Assembly (NCBI GenBank): GCA_001805965.1 | Contig: MHHG01000025.1 | Location: forward strand, 1 to 48,968 | Reading direction: 5' to 3' | Source of the DNA: Omnitrophica WOR_2 bacterium RIFOXYA2_FULL_38_17 | Lineage (GTDB): Bacteria; Omnitrophota; Gorgyraeia; Zapsychrales; Zapsychraceae | Length of the DNA: 48,968 bases | Shown here: positions 23,835-32,618 of the stretch, one piece after another | Position numbering within the stretch: the stretch's first letter is position 1 | How the letters are laid out: each line of letters begins with the position of its first letter | Position numbers and translations under genes: made by a program | The notes under the pieces: model-generated | The model's input: only the letters and a program-made list of their open reading frames with translations | What the model was told of the DNA's origin: nothing | Databases searched by the model: none

Positions 23835-25562
23835 ATGGAAAAAGGTTATTTATGCTTAATGCTGCATGCTCATCTTCCATTTGTAAGGCATCCTGAAGAG
23901 GAGTATTTTTTAGAAGAGAACTGGCTTTACGAGGCTATAACTGAAACATATATCCCTTTAATTAATATTTTCGATAAGCTGATCGATGAAAAAATACCTT
24001 ATCGAGTAACAATGTCACTTACCCCGCCGCTTATCTCCATGCTAAAAGACCCGCTACTTCAAAGCAGATACATCAGGCACATTGACAAGCTGATTGAGTT
24101 ATCTGAAAAAGAGATCATAAGAACAAAATACGAACAGCATTATCAGCCTCTTGCACAAATGTATAATGCAAGATTCAAAGATTCGAAATATGTTTTTGTC
24201 AATAAATATAAAAAGGATATCGTAACTGCTTTTAAAAATTTTCAAGATGCAGGCATGTTGGAGATAATAACCTGTTGCGCGACCCATGGGTTCTTGCCGA
24301 TTGTTAGTTTAAATCCGACTGCAGCGAGATCTCAGATACAGATAGGTGTAGATCAATATAAAAAAGTCTTTGGGCGGCCGCCTAAAGGCATGTGGCTACC
24401 AGAGTGTGGCTTTGCTCATGGTATTGATGAAATGCTGAAAGAAGCAGGAATAGAATTCTTCTTTTTAGATTCTCATGGAATAGCAAATTCTGATCCGGTA
24501 GCAAGGTATGGTGTTTACGCCCCGATCTATTGTCCTAGTGGCGTTGCTGCATTTAGCAGGGATACTCAGTCGTCAAAGCAGGTTTGGAGCGCCAAAGAAG
24601 GCTATCCTGGAGATTGTGATTACAGAGAATACTATAGAGATATCGGTCATGAACTTGATTTTGAATACATTAAGCCTTACATTCATCCCCAAGGAATAAG
24701 AATTAACACAGGAATTAAGTACTGGCGGATTACAGGGAATACTGAATATAAAGAATGTTATCGCCCAGAGTGGGCAAGGGAGAAAGCAGCGGCTCATGCT
24801 GGTAATTTCATGTTTAATAGGGAAAAGCAGGTTGAGCATTTAGAAGCTCATATGGATAGAAAGCCGATCGTTATTGCGCCATATGATGCTGAGTTGTTCG
24901 GGCACTGGTGGTTCGAGGGCCCTCAATGGCTGGATTTTTTGATAAGGAAAATTCATTATGATCAAAAAACAATCAAACTTGCTACGCCATCTGATTATCT
25001 TAAGAAGTATCCTAAAAATCAAGTTGTGATGCCCGCCCCTTCTAGCTGGGGATACAAAGGCTATAATGAATTCTGGCTGGATGATGGTAATGATTGGATC
25101 TATCGTCATATACGAGTTGCGCAGAACAGAATGGTTGAGCTCGCCGAAAAGTTCTCTGATAGAATAAAACTAAAATCTACGAAAGGCTTACAAAAACGAG
25201 CTTTGAACCAAGCGGCAAGGGAGCTTCTTTTAGTTGAATCTAGCGATTGGCCGTTTATAATGAAGACAGGGACAATGGTTCCATATGCGAACAAAAGGAT
25301 CAATCTTCATATTGGAAGATTCTCCAGGATTTACGAGGATCTATTAAATGATAATATCGATGAGGTTTGGTTAAAAGAGATCGAGTACCGGGATAACATT
25401 TTTAGCGATATTGACTGTGCGAGTTACTATTTATCAAAAACAAATAAAGAGGAAAAGGAAAATGCGGTGAAGATGCCGCCTATCCGCAATAAAGCAATAA
25501 TTAAGAGTAAAAAGACAAGATCATCCAAAAAGGAGGATATAAAAAATGTCAAATCAAAATAA
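23835..25562 (+). CDS. GH57 1,4-alpha-glucan branching enzyme
   Basis: A 575-aa cytoplasmic enzyme. GH57 motif 1 is LMLHAHLPFVRHPE. The nucleophile is E190 in GMWLPECGF, and the acid/base aspartate is D351 in APYDAELFGHWWFEGPQWLD; these positions are very close to those of characterised archaeal GH57 branching enzymes (E183/D354 type). The helical C-terminal domain corresponds to DUF1957. It would create alpha-1,6 branches in glycogen made by the glycosyltransferase upstream. The basic, disordered tail (KSKKTRSSKKEDIKNVKSK) overlaps the next gene by 17 bp and contains its ribosome binding site. Confidence 0.9.
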   Translation: MEKGYLCLMLHAHLPFVRHPEEEYFLEENWLYEAITETYIPLINIFDKLIDEKIPYRVTMSLTPPLISMLKDPLLQSRYIRHIDKLIELSEKEIIRTKYEQHYQPLAQMYNARFKDSKYVFVNKYKKDIVTAFKNFQDAGMLEIITCCATHGFLPIVSLNPTAARSQIQIGVDQYKKVFGRPPKGMWLPECGFAHGIDEMLKEAGIEFFFLDSHGIANSDPVARYGVYAPIYCPSGVAAFSRDTQSSKQVWSAKEGYPGDCDYREYYRDIGHELDFEYIKPYIHPQGIRINTGIKYWRITGNTEYKECYRPEWAREKAAAHAGNFMFNREKQVEHLEAHMDRKPIVIAPYDAELFGHWWFEGPQWLDFLIRKIHYDQKTIKLATPSDYLKKYPKNQVVMPAPSSWGYKGYNEFWLDDGNDWIYRHIRVAQNRMVELAEKFSDRIKLKSTKGLQKRALNQAARELLLVESSDWPFIMKTGTMVPYANKRINLHIGRFSRIYEDLLNDNIDEVWLKEIEYRDNIFSDIDCASYYLSKTNKEEKENAVKMPPIRNKAIIKSKKTRSSKKEDIKNVKSK

Positions 25563-26979
25563 ATATTTACCGGATATTTGTGGAAATAATTCTATCGCTT
25601 TGCCTGGGCCTATTAAAAAGCACAAGAATATTTACTCGAATATTTCCAGCAATAATTTTAACAAAGCTAATGCAAGTTTCGGGTTCGCGCTCCATATGCA
25701 TCAGCCAACGATCCCTGCTAGCAGCTACGATCTTGCAAATGCAGAACTGATTTCAAATCTCCAGTATATGATGGAGCATCCTGAAATCGGAGACAATCAC
25801 AATGCATTTGTTTTTATTGAATGCTACTCAAGAATGGCTGATATAACCTTGGAGTATGTTGCAAAAGGCAAAAATCCTCGGGTTATGCTGGATTATTCAG
25901 GCAACCTTTTTTGGGGATTGCAGCAGATCCAGGATGGAAGAGTTATAGAAAACCTAAAAAGAATCGCTTGTGATAAAAAATATCATCAAAATGTAGAGTG
26001 GCTCGGGACAATGTGGTCTCATGCTGTTCCTACCTCAACACCTGTTCCTGATTTAAAACTTCACATTCAGGCATGGCAGCATCACTTCGGTTCGATCTTT
26101 GGAAATGAAGCCCTTTCCCGTGTAAAAGGTTTTTCACCACCTGAAATGCATTTGCCTATTCACCCAGATGTTTGTTACCAGTACATCAAAGATCTTAAAG
26201 AATGCGGATATCTTTGGATAATGGTCCAAGAGCATACTGTTGAGAATATGGATGGGTCTGGCATCAAGCGCCCTCATTTCCCTCATCGTTTAGTAGCAAA
26301 GAATTCAATGGGAGAAGAAGTTGAGATAATTGCACTTATAAAAACACAAGGATCAGATACTAAGCTGGTCGCACAAATGCAGCCTTATTACGAAGCCAAA
26401 TCACTTGGAAGGCAGGATTATGCTGGAAAGAACCTTCCGCCTTTTGTTCTTCAGATAGGAGATGGAGAGAATGGCGGAGTAATGATGAACGAGTATCCAC
26501 CATGTTTCCGACAAGCTTTTGATGAAATATCTACTGAAGGTACAGTTGCTATGAGCGGCACTGAATACATAGAATTTCTTTTTGATCAAGGTGTTAAAAT
26601 TAGAGATCTTATGCCCATACAGCCGATTTCTCAACACCGCATTTGGGAACAGGTTAAGAAACCTTCAGCAACTGCTTGTGATGATGCTATAAAGAAAATA
26701 CATGAGAAAGATTCAAATTTTAATTTAGACAAAGGCTCTTGGACAAATGAAAGAAGCTGGATCAGTGGCTATAAGAACGTGCTGGATCCTATGAATAAAC
26801 TAAGTGTTATGTTCCACGAGAAATTTGATTCTAAAAACAATATAAACACTGCCGATTACAAAGAAGCTTTGCTTTATTTAATGATATCTCAAACCAGTTG
26901 TTTTAGATATTGGGGAGAGGGTATGTGGACTGACTACGCTAAAGAAATATGTACACGAGGAATGCGCCTGTCAAAATAG
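25546..26979 (+). CDS. GH57-family glycoside hydrolase
   Basis: A 477-aa enzyme without signal peptide. Motif 1 is FGFALHMHQPTIPASS, followed by LISNLQYMMEHPEIGDNHNA, typical of a widespread GH57 subgroup often annotated only as family 57. The candidate nucleophile is E200 in GFSPPEMHLP and the candidate acid is D306 in QIGDGENGG. It differs strongly from the two other GH57 proteins here, so it is not a duplicate. Glucan hydrolysis or transfer is probable; specificity is unknown. Start ATG 25546 has AAAGGAGG upstream and overlaps the branching enzyme by 17 bp, so the two are coupled. It is the last gene of the glycogen group. Confidence 0.87.
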   Translation: MSNQNKYLPDICGNNSIALPGPIKKHKNIYSNISSNNFNKANASFGFALHMHQPTIPASSYDLANAELISNLQYMMEHPEIGDNHNAFVFIECYSRMADITLEYVAKGKNPRVMLDYSGNLFWGLQQIQDGRVIENLKRIACDKKYHQNVEWLGTMWSHAVPTSTPVPDLKLHIQAWQHHFGSIFGNEALSRVKGFSPPEMHLPIHPDVCYQYIKDLKECGYLWIMVQEHTVENMDGSGIKRPHFPHRLVAKNSMGEEVEIIALIKTQGSDTKLVAQMQPYYEAKSLGRQDYAGKNLPPFVLQIGDGENGGVMMNEYPPCFRQAFDEISTEGTVAMSGTEYIEFLFDQGVKIRDLMPIQPISQHRIWEQVKKPSATACDDAIKKIHEKDSNFNLDKGSWTNERSWISGYKNVLDPMNKLSVMFHEKFDSKNNINTADYKEALLYLMISQTSCFRYWGEGMWTDYAKEICTRGMRLSK

Positions 26980-27116
26980 ACCATATTTTTAATTATTACA
27001 AATATTGTTCTTTATTCTATAAACTGCTTCAATTCTGCTGTTTCTTATAGCTGTTGAATGTAGCTTGTTATTAAAAATCTTAACTAGTAAACTAGTATTA
27101 ATTCAGGTAATTAATA

Positions 27117-28751
27117 ATGAAATTGTTTACGAAAAATACTTTTTTAATAATATTTACTATTTTTATCGCTACGTGGATATTCTTAACGTTGCTCGATTAC
27201 TTCATGTTTTATAGATTGCGTTTCGTTGAAGTATTTCTTTTTAATATCCCTTCGCACGCCATTTTTACTAGATTGGCAATATCGCTCCTCTTAATTCTCA
27301 CTTACTTACATATCAAAGATAGCTCCTTAAAACAGATCATGACTGAGAAAGCTCTTTATGAAAGTGAAAAATATTATGAGTATTTATATAATAATACACA
27401 AGTTGGCTTATTCAGGGCAAGTATTTCTGATGGTAAATTAATTGAATGTAGCAAGCTTCTTGCAAACATGCTTGGTTATAAATCAAGAACTGAGTGCATT
27501 AAGAATTATATTTTAGATGAGCATTATTTGGATCATGACACAAAAAAGAAATATTTAGAAAAAATGAATAAAAAGGGGAGTGTTGATAATTTTGAAACTG
27601 AAATAACTCGATGCGATGGCACTTCCCTCTGGGTGAGCTTATCGGCCAGAATCATGCCTGAAAAAGATTTTATTGAAGGGGCTATTATAGATATAACTGA
27701 TCATAAAAAATCTCAAGACATTCTAAAGTCATTACAAATTAACCTTCGGGCAGAAAAACAAAAAATAGAGAAAGTTTTAAGTATTGACCAAAAAATGAGC
27801 TCGATCCTGGATCTTAATCATTTAGTAGATTTTGTAATTAAGAAAAGTACGGAAATACTACTATCTGAAAAATGTTCCTTGATGTTATTAGACGAGGATT
27901 CTAAAGAGCTCCTAATTAAGGGCTCTATCGGACTTGACGAAAACATAATAAAAGAAACAAGGCTTAAATATGGGGAAGGTATTTCAGGGCGTGTTGCTGT
28001 AGAGGGATCACCGTTACTTGTTACAAATATCGAAAATGATGCCAAGTATGCAAGGAAAAGTCATCCTCAATACAGGACAAAATCATTTATGATAGCTCCG
28101 ATAAAAGTCCACGGTAAGCTTGTCGGTGTTATTAATGTAACAGATAAAAAACATATCGGTAATAAAAGGCTGCAATTTAATGAAATAGACCTTAAGATCC
28201 TTTGCTCTATAGTTAGGCAAGCATCAATAGCAATTGAAAATGCAAATTATTACAGGCATCTTGAATTTTTGTCAACATCAGATTCAGTTACAGACCTATT
28301 TAATCACAGATATTTTATCAAGCGTCTAGATCATGAAATGCACCGTTTAAATAGGTATAAAAGACCCTTGTCCTTATTAATGTTTGATATTGACAATTTT
28401 AAAGCATACAACGATTCTTTCGGGCATATTGAGGGAGATAGATTACTTAAAGAATTTGCTTCTATATTTAAAAAAGAATTGCGGTCTGTTGATATTGTTT
28501 GCCGTTATGCGGGTGATGAGTTTGTTGCGATTCTCCCTGAAACAAGTTCTAAAGAAGCTCAAGTTGTCGGCGAGAAAATCATAAGAGCATTAAAAGATAT
28601 AAAATTTAAAAGTAAAGTTTCTTTAAGCGTCGGGGTGGCTGAATGTTCTGACAATATTTCTAGTCGACATGATCTTATAATGAGAGCAGACCAGGCACTT
28701 TATAAAGCAAAAAAACAAGGCAAAAATCGCGTCTGTAAATTAACCGAATAA
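27117..28751 (+). CDS. membrane-bound PAS-GAF diguanylate cyclase
   Basis: A 544-aa signalling protein. Two N-terminal membrane helices (about 8-30 and 45-65) are followed by a PAS domain (about 90-200), a GAF domain (about 220-378) and a GGDEF domain (about 385-540). The active-site loop is RYAGDEF with AGDEF at 465-469, an active variant of GGDEF in many cyclases. FKAYNDSFGHIEGDRLL precedes it as expected. It should make cyclic di-GMP in response to a ligand or redox state read by PAS/GAF. The HD-GYP protein at 45644 would degrade the same messenger. No strong ribosome binding site. Confidence 0.9.
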   Translation: MKLFTKNTFLIIFTIFIATWIFLTLLDYFMFYRLRFVEVFLFNIPSHAIFTRLAISLLLILTYLHIKDSSLKQIMTEKALYESEKYYEYLYNNTQVGLFRASISDGKLIECSKLLANMLGYKSRTECIKNYILDEHYLDHDTKKKYLEKMNKKGSVDNFETEITRCDGTSLWVSLSARIMPEKDFIEGAIIDITDHKKSQDILKSLQINLRAEKQKIEKVLSIDQKMSSILDLNHLVDFVIKKSTEILLSEKCSLMLLDEDSKELLIKGSIGLDENIIKETRLKYGEGISGRVAVEGSPLLVTNIENDAKYARKSHPQYRTKSFMIAPIKVHGKLVGVINVTDKKHIGNKRLQFNEIDLKILCSIVRQASIAIENANYYRHLEFLSTSDSVTDLFNHRYFIKRLDHEMHRLNRYKRPLSLLMFDIDNFKAYNDSFGHIEGDRLLKEFASIFKKELRSVDIVCRYAGDEFVAILPETSSKEAQVVGEKIIRALKDIKFKSKVSLSVGVAECSDNISSRHDLIMRADQALYKAKKQGKNRVCKLTE

Positions 28752-28788
28752 ATGTCTTTATTGCTAAATAATGAATAATATTATTCAA

Positions 28789-28817
28789 TTGACAAATTTA
28801 TCTTTAAAGTACATACT
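28789..28817 (+). promoter_or_regulatory. promoter of the cold-shock gene
   Basis: TTGACA (28789-28794), a 17-bp spacer and CATACT (28812-28817, four of six). Predicted start near 28824, giving a leader of about 190 nt, typical of cold-shock mRNAs. Confidence 0.55.
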
Positions 28818-28894
28818 ATTCGTAAGTAGTAAATAAGGCAGTAGAAGTTTGTAACACAGCAAGGCATCAAATGCATCATGATTAAATTTCTGCT

Positions 28895-28924
28895 CTGCTA
28901 AGCAAAAAAAATAATGCTTAGTAG
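28895..28924 (+). promoter_or_regulatory. hairpin in the long 5' leader of the cold-shock gene, with alternative pairing
   Basis: CTGCTAAGCA (28895-28904) pairs with TGCTTAGTAG (28915-28924), 10 bp with one G-T. The right arm's CTTAG can instead pair with CTAAG further downstream (near 28933-28937). Two mutually exclusive folds in a cold-shock leader suggest a temperature switch. No T-tract, so not a terminator. Confidence 0.4.
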
Positions 28925-29013
28925 ATAAGTCTCTAAGTAATACAAAGATACTTTATCATGAAGAGGCGGCCATTATTTACTTGAAAAAATCTTGAAGGAA
29001 GGAGGAGTAAGTA

Positions 29014-29214
29014 ATGGCAAAAGGTAAAGTTAAGTGGTTCAGCAACCAAAAAGGCTACGGCTTCATTACACCAGAAAATGGCGAAGATATATTCTGTCAT
29101 CATTCTGCAATCCAAGGAGATGGTTACAAAACTCTAGAGGAAGGACAAGAAGTTGAATTTGAAGTTGAAAATGGTCCTAAAGGTGAACATGCTGCAAATG
29201 TAGTAAAAATATAG
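29014..29214 (+). CDS. cold-shock domain protein (Csp)
   Basis: A 66-aa single-domain nucleic-acid chaperone. RNP1 is KGYGFITP and RNP2 is DIFCHHSAI. It begins [18 protein letters not shown], the standard Csp N-terminus. It binds single-stranded RNA and DNA and melts mRNA structure. The ribosome binding site GGAAGGAGGAG is very strong. It is monocistronic, with its own promoter, a long leader and a strong terminator. Confidence 0.96.
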   Translation: MAKGKVKWFSNQKGYGFITPENGEDIFCHHSAIQGDGYKTLEEGQEVEFEVENGPKGEHAANVVKI

Positions 29215-29226
29215 TTGACAATTATT

Positions 29227-29260
29227 AAGGCCCGACATTAATTTGTCGGGCCTTTTTTTA
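29227..29260 (+). terminator. strong intrinsic terminator after csp
   Basis: GGCCCGACA (29229-29237) pairs perfectly with TGTCGGGCC (29244-29252), flanked by A-A/T-T pairs, followed by seven T residues (29253-29259). Confidence 0.93.
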
Positions 29261-29375
29261 TTAACTTCTGCATTTTCTAGCATTCCGATTTTAAATTCCC
29301 CATTAATTTATACTAGTATAATCAATTTCTTATAGTATAATTAAAAATTAAATTATAAATAAGTTAGGATTTTAA

Positions 29376-29777
29376 ATGGAAATTACAGATTTTCTTCTTT
29401 CAGATTATGCTTCAGTAGATAATAATGGTAAGTTTACTTTGGTAGGTGCCGGTTTTACTGAAATTGCTGCCAAACAATTACCGTTCGTACATCCAATTAT
29501 GTATATTTTTATCAGACTAGGTGTAACTCAGCAAGATATTGGCCAAAATAGATTAGAATTCTTGATAATTGGAGAAAAAGGCCAAATATTCAGGGCAGAA
29601 ATGAATGTTACTGTTAAAGGACATAGCCAAAGGCTTAAGTATATTCCCATTACTAGCCAGATCTTAAATCTGAAATTTAATTACCCCGGAGAGTATGATA
29701 TTGAGTTGAGAATCAATGGAAAAATTCATAAATGTCAAACTCTATCAATCAAGCAGATATTAAACAAAAAAACATAA
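29376..29777 (+). CDS. DUF6941-type protein
   Basis: A 133-aa beta-rich protein. The start FLLSDYASVDNNGKFTLVGA resembles DUF6941 proteins (pattern D-Y-A, G-K-(L/F), G). No signal peptide or membrane helix. The function of this family is unknown. It is followed 12 bp later by the exonuclease gene, so the two are likely cotranscribed. Upstream is AT-rich, with AGTATAAT repeated twice 19 bp apart. Confidence 0.55.
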   Translation: MEITDFLLSDYASVDNNGKFTLVGAGFTEIAAKQLPFVHPIMYIFIRLGVTQQDIGQNRLEFLIIGEKGQIFRAEMNVTVKGHSQRLKYIPITSQILNLKFNYPGEYDIELRINGKIHKCQTLSIKQILNKKT

Positions 29778-29789
29778 GGTTCTTTAAAG

Positions 29790-30578
29790 ATGCTTAAAAT
29801 CACAAAAAATTTAGTAATAATTGATCTGGAAACAACAGGGGTCTGGATAGAGCAAGATAAAATTATAGAAATAGCTATGATAAAATGCCTGCCCTCCAGG
29901 GAAAGACTTACCTATGATAAAAGAGTTAATCCCGAAATGAACATACCTAAAATAGTAACTGACCTAACAGGTATTTCTAATGAGGACATTTCAAATTCTC
30001 CTAAATTTCGCGAAATAGTGAATGAGGTTTTGGAGTTCATCGGAGATGCAGATTTAGCCGGATTTAATGTGGAAAGATTCGATCTTCCACTACTAAAAAG
30101 AGAGATCGAGGATGCCGGTCTTAAATTTGATTGGCAAAATAGAAACATTTATGACGCTCAAAAGGTTTATCATATTAACGAAAAAAGAGACCTTTCTGCA
30201 GCTTATGAGTTCTATTGCAAAAAAAATCTTGAAAACGCACATTCTGCTTTAGCTGATACAACTGCGACTTTAGAAATATTAGAAGCCCAAATAGAAAAAT
30301 ATTGTAGCCCAACAGATGGAATTAATGCCCTTTCGGAGTTTAACTACAGAAACAATGTTGAGTTTTATGATGAAGAAGGTAAATTCCGTTGGTGGAACGG
30401 CAAATTGTATATGATGTTCGGTAAATACGCAAAAAAGTATACCATCCAAGAGATCGCTAAAAGGGACAAAGGCTACCTTGAGTGGATATCATCGGCAAAT
30501 TTTTCTTCAGAAATAAAGGATTTAGCCGACAAAGCACTTCAAGGAAAATTTCCTGTTTACCCTAATGAAAAACCATAA
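29790..30578 (+). CDS. DEDDh 3'-5' exonuclease with C-terminal DUF3820-like domain
   Basis: A 262-aa protein. Exo I is IIDLETTG (residues about 10-17), Exo II is LAGFNVERFDLPLL, and Exo III is NAHSALADT, giving the DEDDh set of the DnaQ/epsilon group. The last 60 residues (MMFGKYAKKYTIQEIAKRD and GYLEWI) resemble the small DUF3820 module found behind some such exonucleases. It is not part of a polymerase gene. Likely a stand-alone repair or RNA-processing exonuclease. It follows the DUF6941 gene by 12 bp. Confidence 0.88.
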   Translation: MLKITKNLVIIDLETTGVWIEQDKIIEIAMIKCLPSRERLTYDKRVNPEMNIPKIVTDLTGISNEDISNSPKFREIVNEVLEFIGDADLAGFNVERFDLPLLKREIEDAGLKFDWQNRNIYDAQKVYHINEKRDLSAAYEFYCKKNLENAHSALADTTATLEILEAQIEKYCSPTDGINALSEFNYRNNVEFYDEEGKFRWWNGKLYMMFGKYAKKYTIQEIAKRDKGYLEWISSANFSSEIKDLADKALQGKFPVYPNEKP

Positions 30579-30596
30579 TTTTAATAATATATTTAA

Positions 30597-32588
30597 ATGA
30601 ATAATTTTTGGCGCAAAACAATTATAATATTTATTTTCTCTATAATACTTTTAATATCAGGCAATGCATTTCCTAACGAAGTTGAATATATTAGACCTAA
30701 ATCCCTGGATTTTCCTTTAACAGAGCCTTTAAACTTACCAAAACCGGATTTTGTAATTATTGATTCTGGGGCAGATCTTATTGTTGATTATTCAAAGTAT
30801 GGCGAATTCCAAAATGTAAATTCGGACAAATACCTTTATAAAATTAAAGATTTCAAAGGCCTCCAAAAAGCAGTAGGAGCAGGTATCTATCCTTATGAAT
30901 TGGGTGTCATAAAAGAGCCCGGATATGATAAAAAAAAATCGAACGGTCTTTTGAACATTGGGCATTGGGATTCATTAAAGCTTAATGATACCCAAGCTTC
31001 TTTTTACATTTGGGCAAAGTCTCTTGAAAGCAATGGAGTTAAATCTTTTTTTACTGCACAGGTACTCGAGAAATCAGGAAATATAAAACATGCTATAAAA
31101 GCTTATTACGCAACACTAGTCCACTTTCCAAAAGCATATTGCTGGGGAAGAGACTTGGACTTTGTTTGGTACATCGCACCGGTGGCAATTGACAATATTA
31201 AAAGATTATGCCGCGATTATCCGAGCCTAGGGATTGAACTTGTAGACGAATTTATAGATATAAAAAATGGCAACGATACAGACTCTACAAATGACATTAT
31301 TACAGTAAATCCCGGAAGATTGATCGAATTTAATGGAAATAAACCAAGAGCAAACCTTTCTGAACTTAGCATTAAAGAGACAAGGGGCACAGGGGAAGTC
31401 CAGCTAGTAAAATTCTCAAACGGAGACTGGCAAATACAAATTGGCGGGAAACCATATTTTATCCAAGGGGTCACATACAATCCAACAAGAATTGGACTGG
31501 GACCACACAATAACTCTAAATTTTTCAGCAACTGGATGTTCAGCGATGTTAATAATAATAGTATCGTTGATGCTCCATATGAATCTTGGGTCGACAGCAA
31601 TAAAAATGGCAAGCAGGACGAAAATGAACCTGCTATTGGTGATTTTCAATTATTAAGAGATATGGGTGTAAATACGATACGATTTGTAATCCCAAATGAC
31701 CAGCAAAACAAATATGATCCGAGCTTAATAAACAAAAAACTTCTTCGGGATATGTACAATAATTATGGGATAAGAATAGTAATGACTGATTATTTAGGGG
31801 CATACACTTTAGGATCAAACGCTGATTGGGCGACAGGAACTGACTATAGAAGCGAAGAACAAAGAATAAAGATGAAGGAAGTTGTTCGTCAAAAAGTTAC
31901 TGATCTGAAAGATGAACCTTTTATTCTTATGTGGGTTTTAGGAAATGAAAATAATTTAACAATTGATTACAATGGGATAAACGCATCACGAACCAATGCG
32001 GCTAATTACCCAATAGAATATGCAAAATTTGTCAATGAAGTGGCGGAAATGATACACGAGATTGATGGTAACCATCCTGTTGCTATCGGGAACATGGGAA
32101 CAGGCTTAATGGAATATTATAATGAGTACGCGCCTGCGATTGATATTTTTGGGATCAATTCATATCCGGGTAAAGAGGGCTTTGGTGATATGTGGAATAC
32201 TGTTAAAAGAACATATGACAGGCCGATACTTTTAATAGAATATGGTTGCGATGCATATGACCAGGATTTTGGTGTTAATGAGGAGGCCCAATATGTTTAC
32301 CACAAAGGTAATATCCGTGATATTATTTTTAATCAGGCAGGAGGTTCCTTTGCGGGAAATGCTATTGGAGGTATAATTTTTGAGTATTTAGACGAATGGT
32401 GGAAGGACACTAGCGGAAATCCCGAGGACGTTCATCAAATATATCCACAGTTCCCAATGAGCTTTCCTGATGGTTATAGTCATGAAGAATGGCTTGGAAT
32501 TGTAGGGCAAGGCAGTGGTAAAAACAGTCCATTTGAAAGAAGATTAAGAAAAACATATTATTTATATAAAAACATATGGGGATATTAG
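30597..32588 (+). CDS. exported clan GH-A (GH2-like) glycoside hydrolase with calcium-loop insert
   Basis: A 663-aa protein with an N-terminal signal peptide (residues 1-26). Residues about 270-660 form a TIM-barrel glycosidase of clan GH-A: GKPYFIQGVTYNPTR, LLRDMGVNTIRFV, the acid/base E451 in LGNENN and the nucleophile E548 in LIEYGCD. Within the barrel start lies SDVNNNSIVDAPYE and VDSNKNGKQDENEP, two EF-hand or dockerin-like calcium loops. The first 200 residues are a separate module seemingly with helical repeats. Substrate unknown; beta-glycoside cleavage or transfer in the periplasm is likely. No ribosome binding site is obvious. It is unrelated to the GH57 enzymes. Confidence 0.8.
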   Translation: MNNFWRKTIIIFIFSIILLISGNAFPNEVEYIRPKSLDFPLTEPLNLPKPDFVIIDSGADLIVDYSKYGEFQNVNSDKYLYKIKDFKGLQKAVGAGIYPYELGVIKEPGYDKKKSNGLLNIGHWDSLKLNDTQASFYIWAKSLESNGVKSFFTAQVLEKSGNIKHAIKAYYATLVHFPKAYCWGRDLDFVWYIAPVAIDNIKRLCRDYPSLGIELVDEFIDIKNGNDTDSTNDIITVNPGRLIEFNGNKPRANLSELSIKETRGTGEVQLVKFSNGDWQIQIGGKPYFIQGVTYNPTRIGLGPHNNSKFFSNWMFSDVNNNSIVDAPYESWVDSNKNGKQDENEPAIGDFQLLRDMGVNTIRFVIPNDQQNKYDPSLINKKLLRDMYNNYGIRIVMTDYLGAYTLGSNADWATGTDYRSEEQRIKMKEVVRQKVTDLKDEPFILMWVLGNENNLTIDYNGINASRTNAANYPIEYAKFVNEVAEMIHEIDGNHPVAIGNMGTGLMEYYNEYAPAIDIFGINSYPGKEGFGDMWNTVKRTYDRPILLIEYGCDAYDQDFGVNEEAQYVYHKGNIRDIIFNQAGGSFAGNAIGGIIFEYLDEWWKDTSGNPEDVHQIYPQFPMSFPDGYSHEEWLGIVGQGSGKNSPFERRLRKTYYLYKNIWGY

Positions 32589-32618
32589 GTTTCCAGATAA
32601 TAAAGCAGGAGGTAAATT

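Noticed and set aside
27000..27116. ACTAGTA direct repeat and AT-rich gap after the GH57 gene as terminator or attachment site
   Set aside because: Only a 7-bp repeat, no stem plus T-tract, and no tRNA or integrase.
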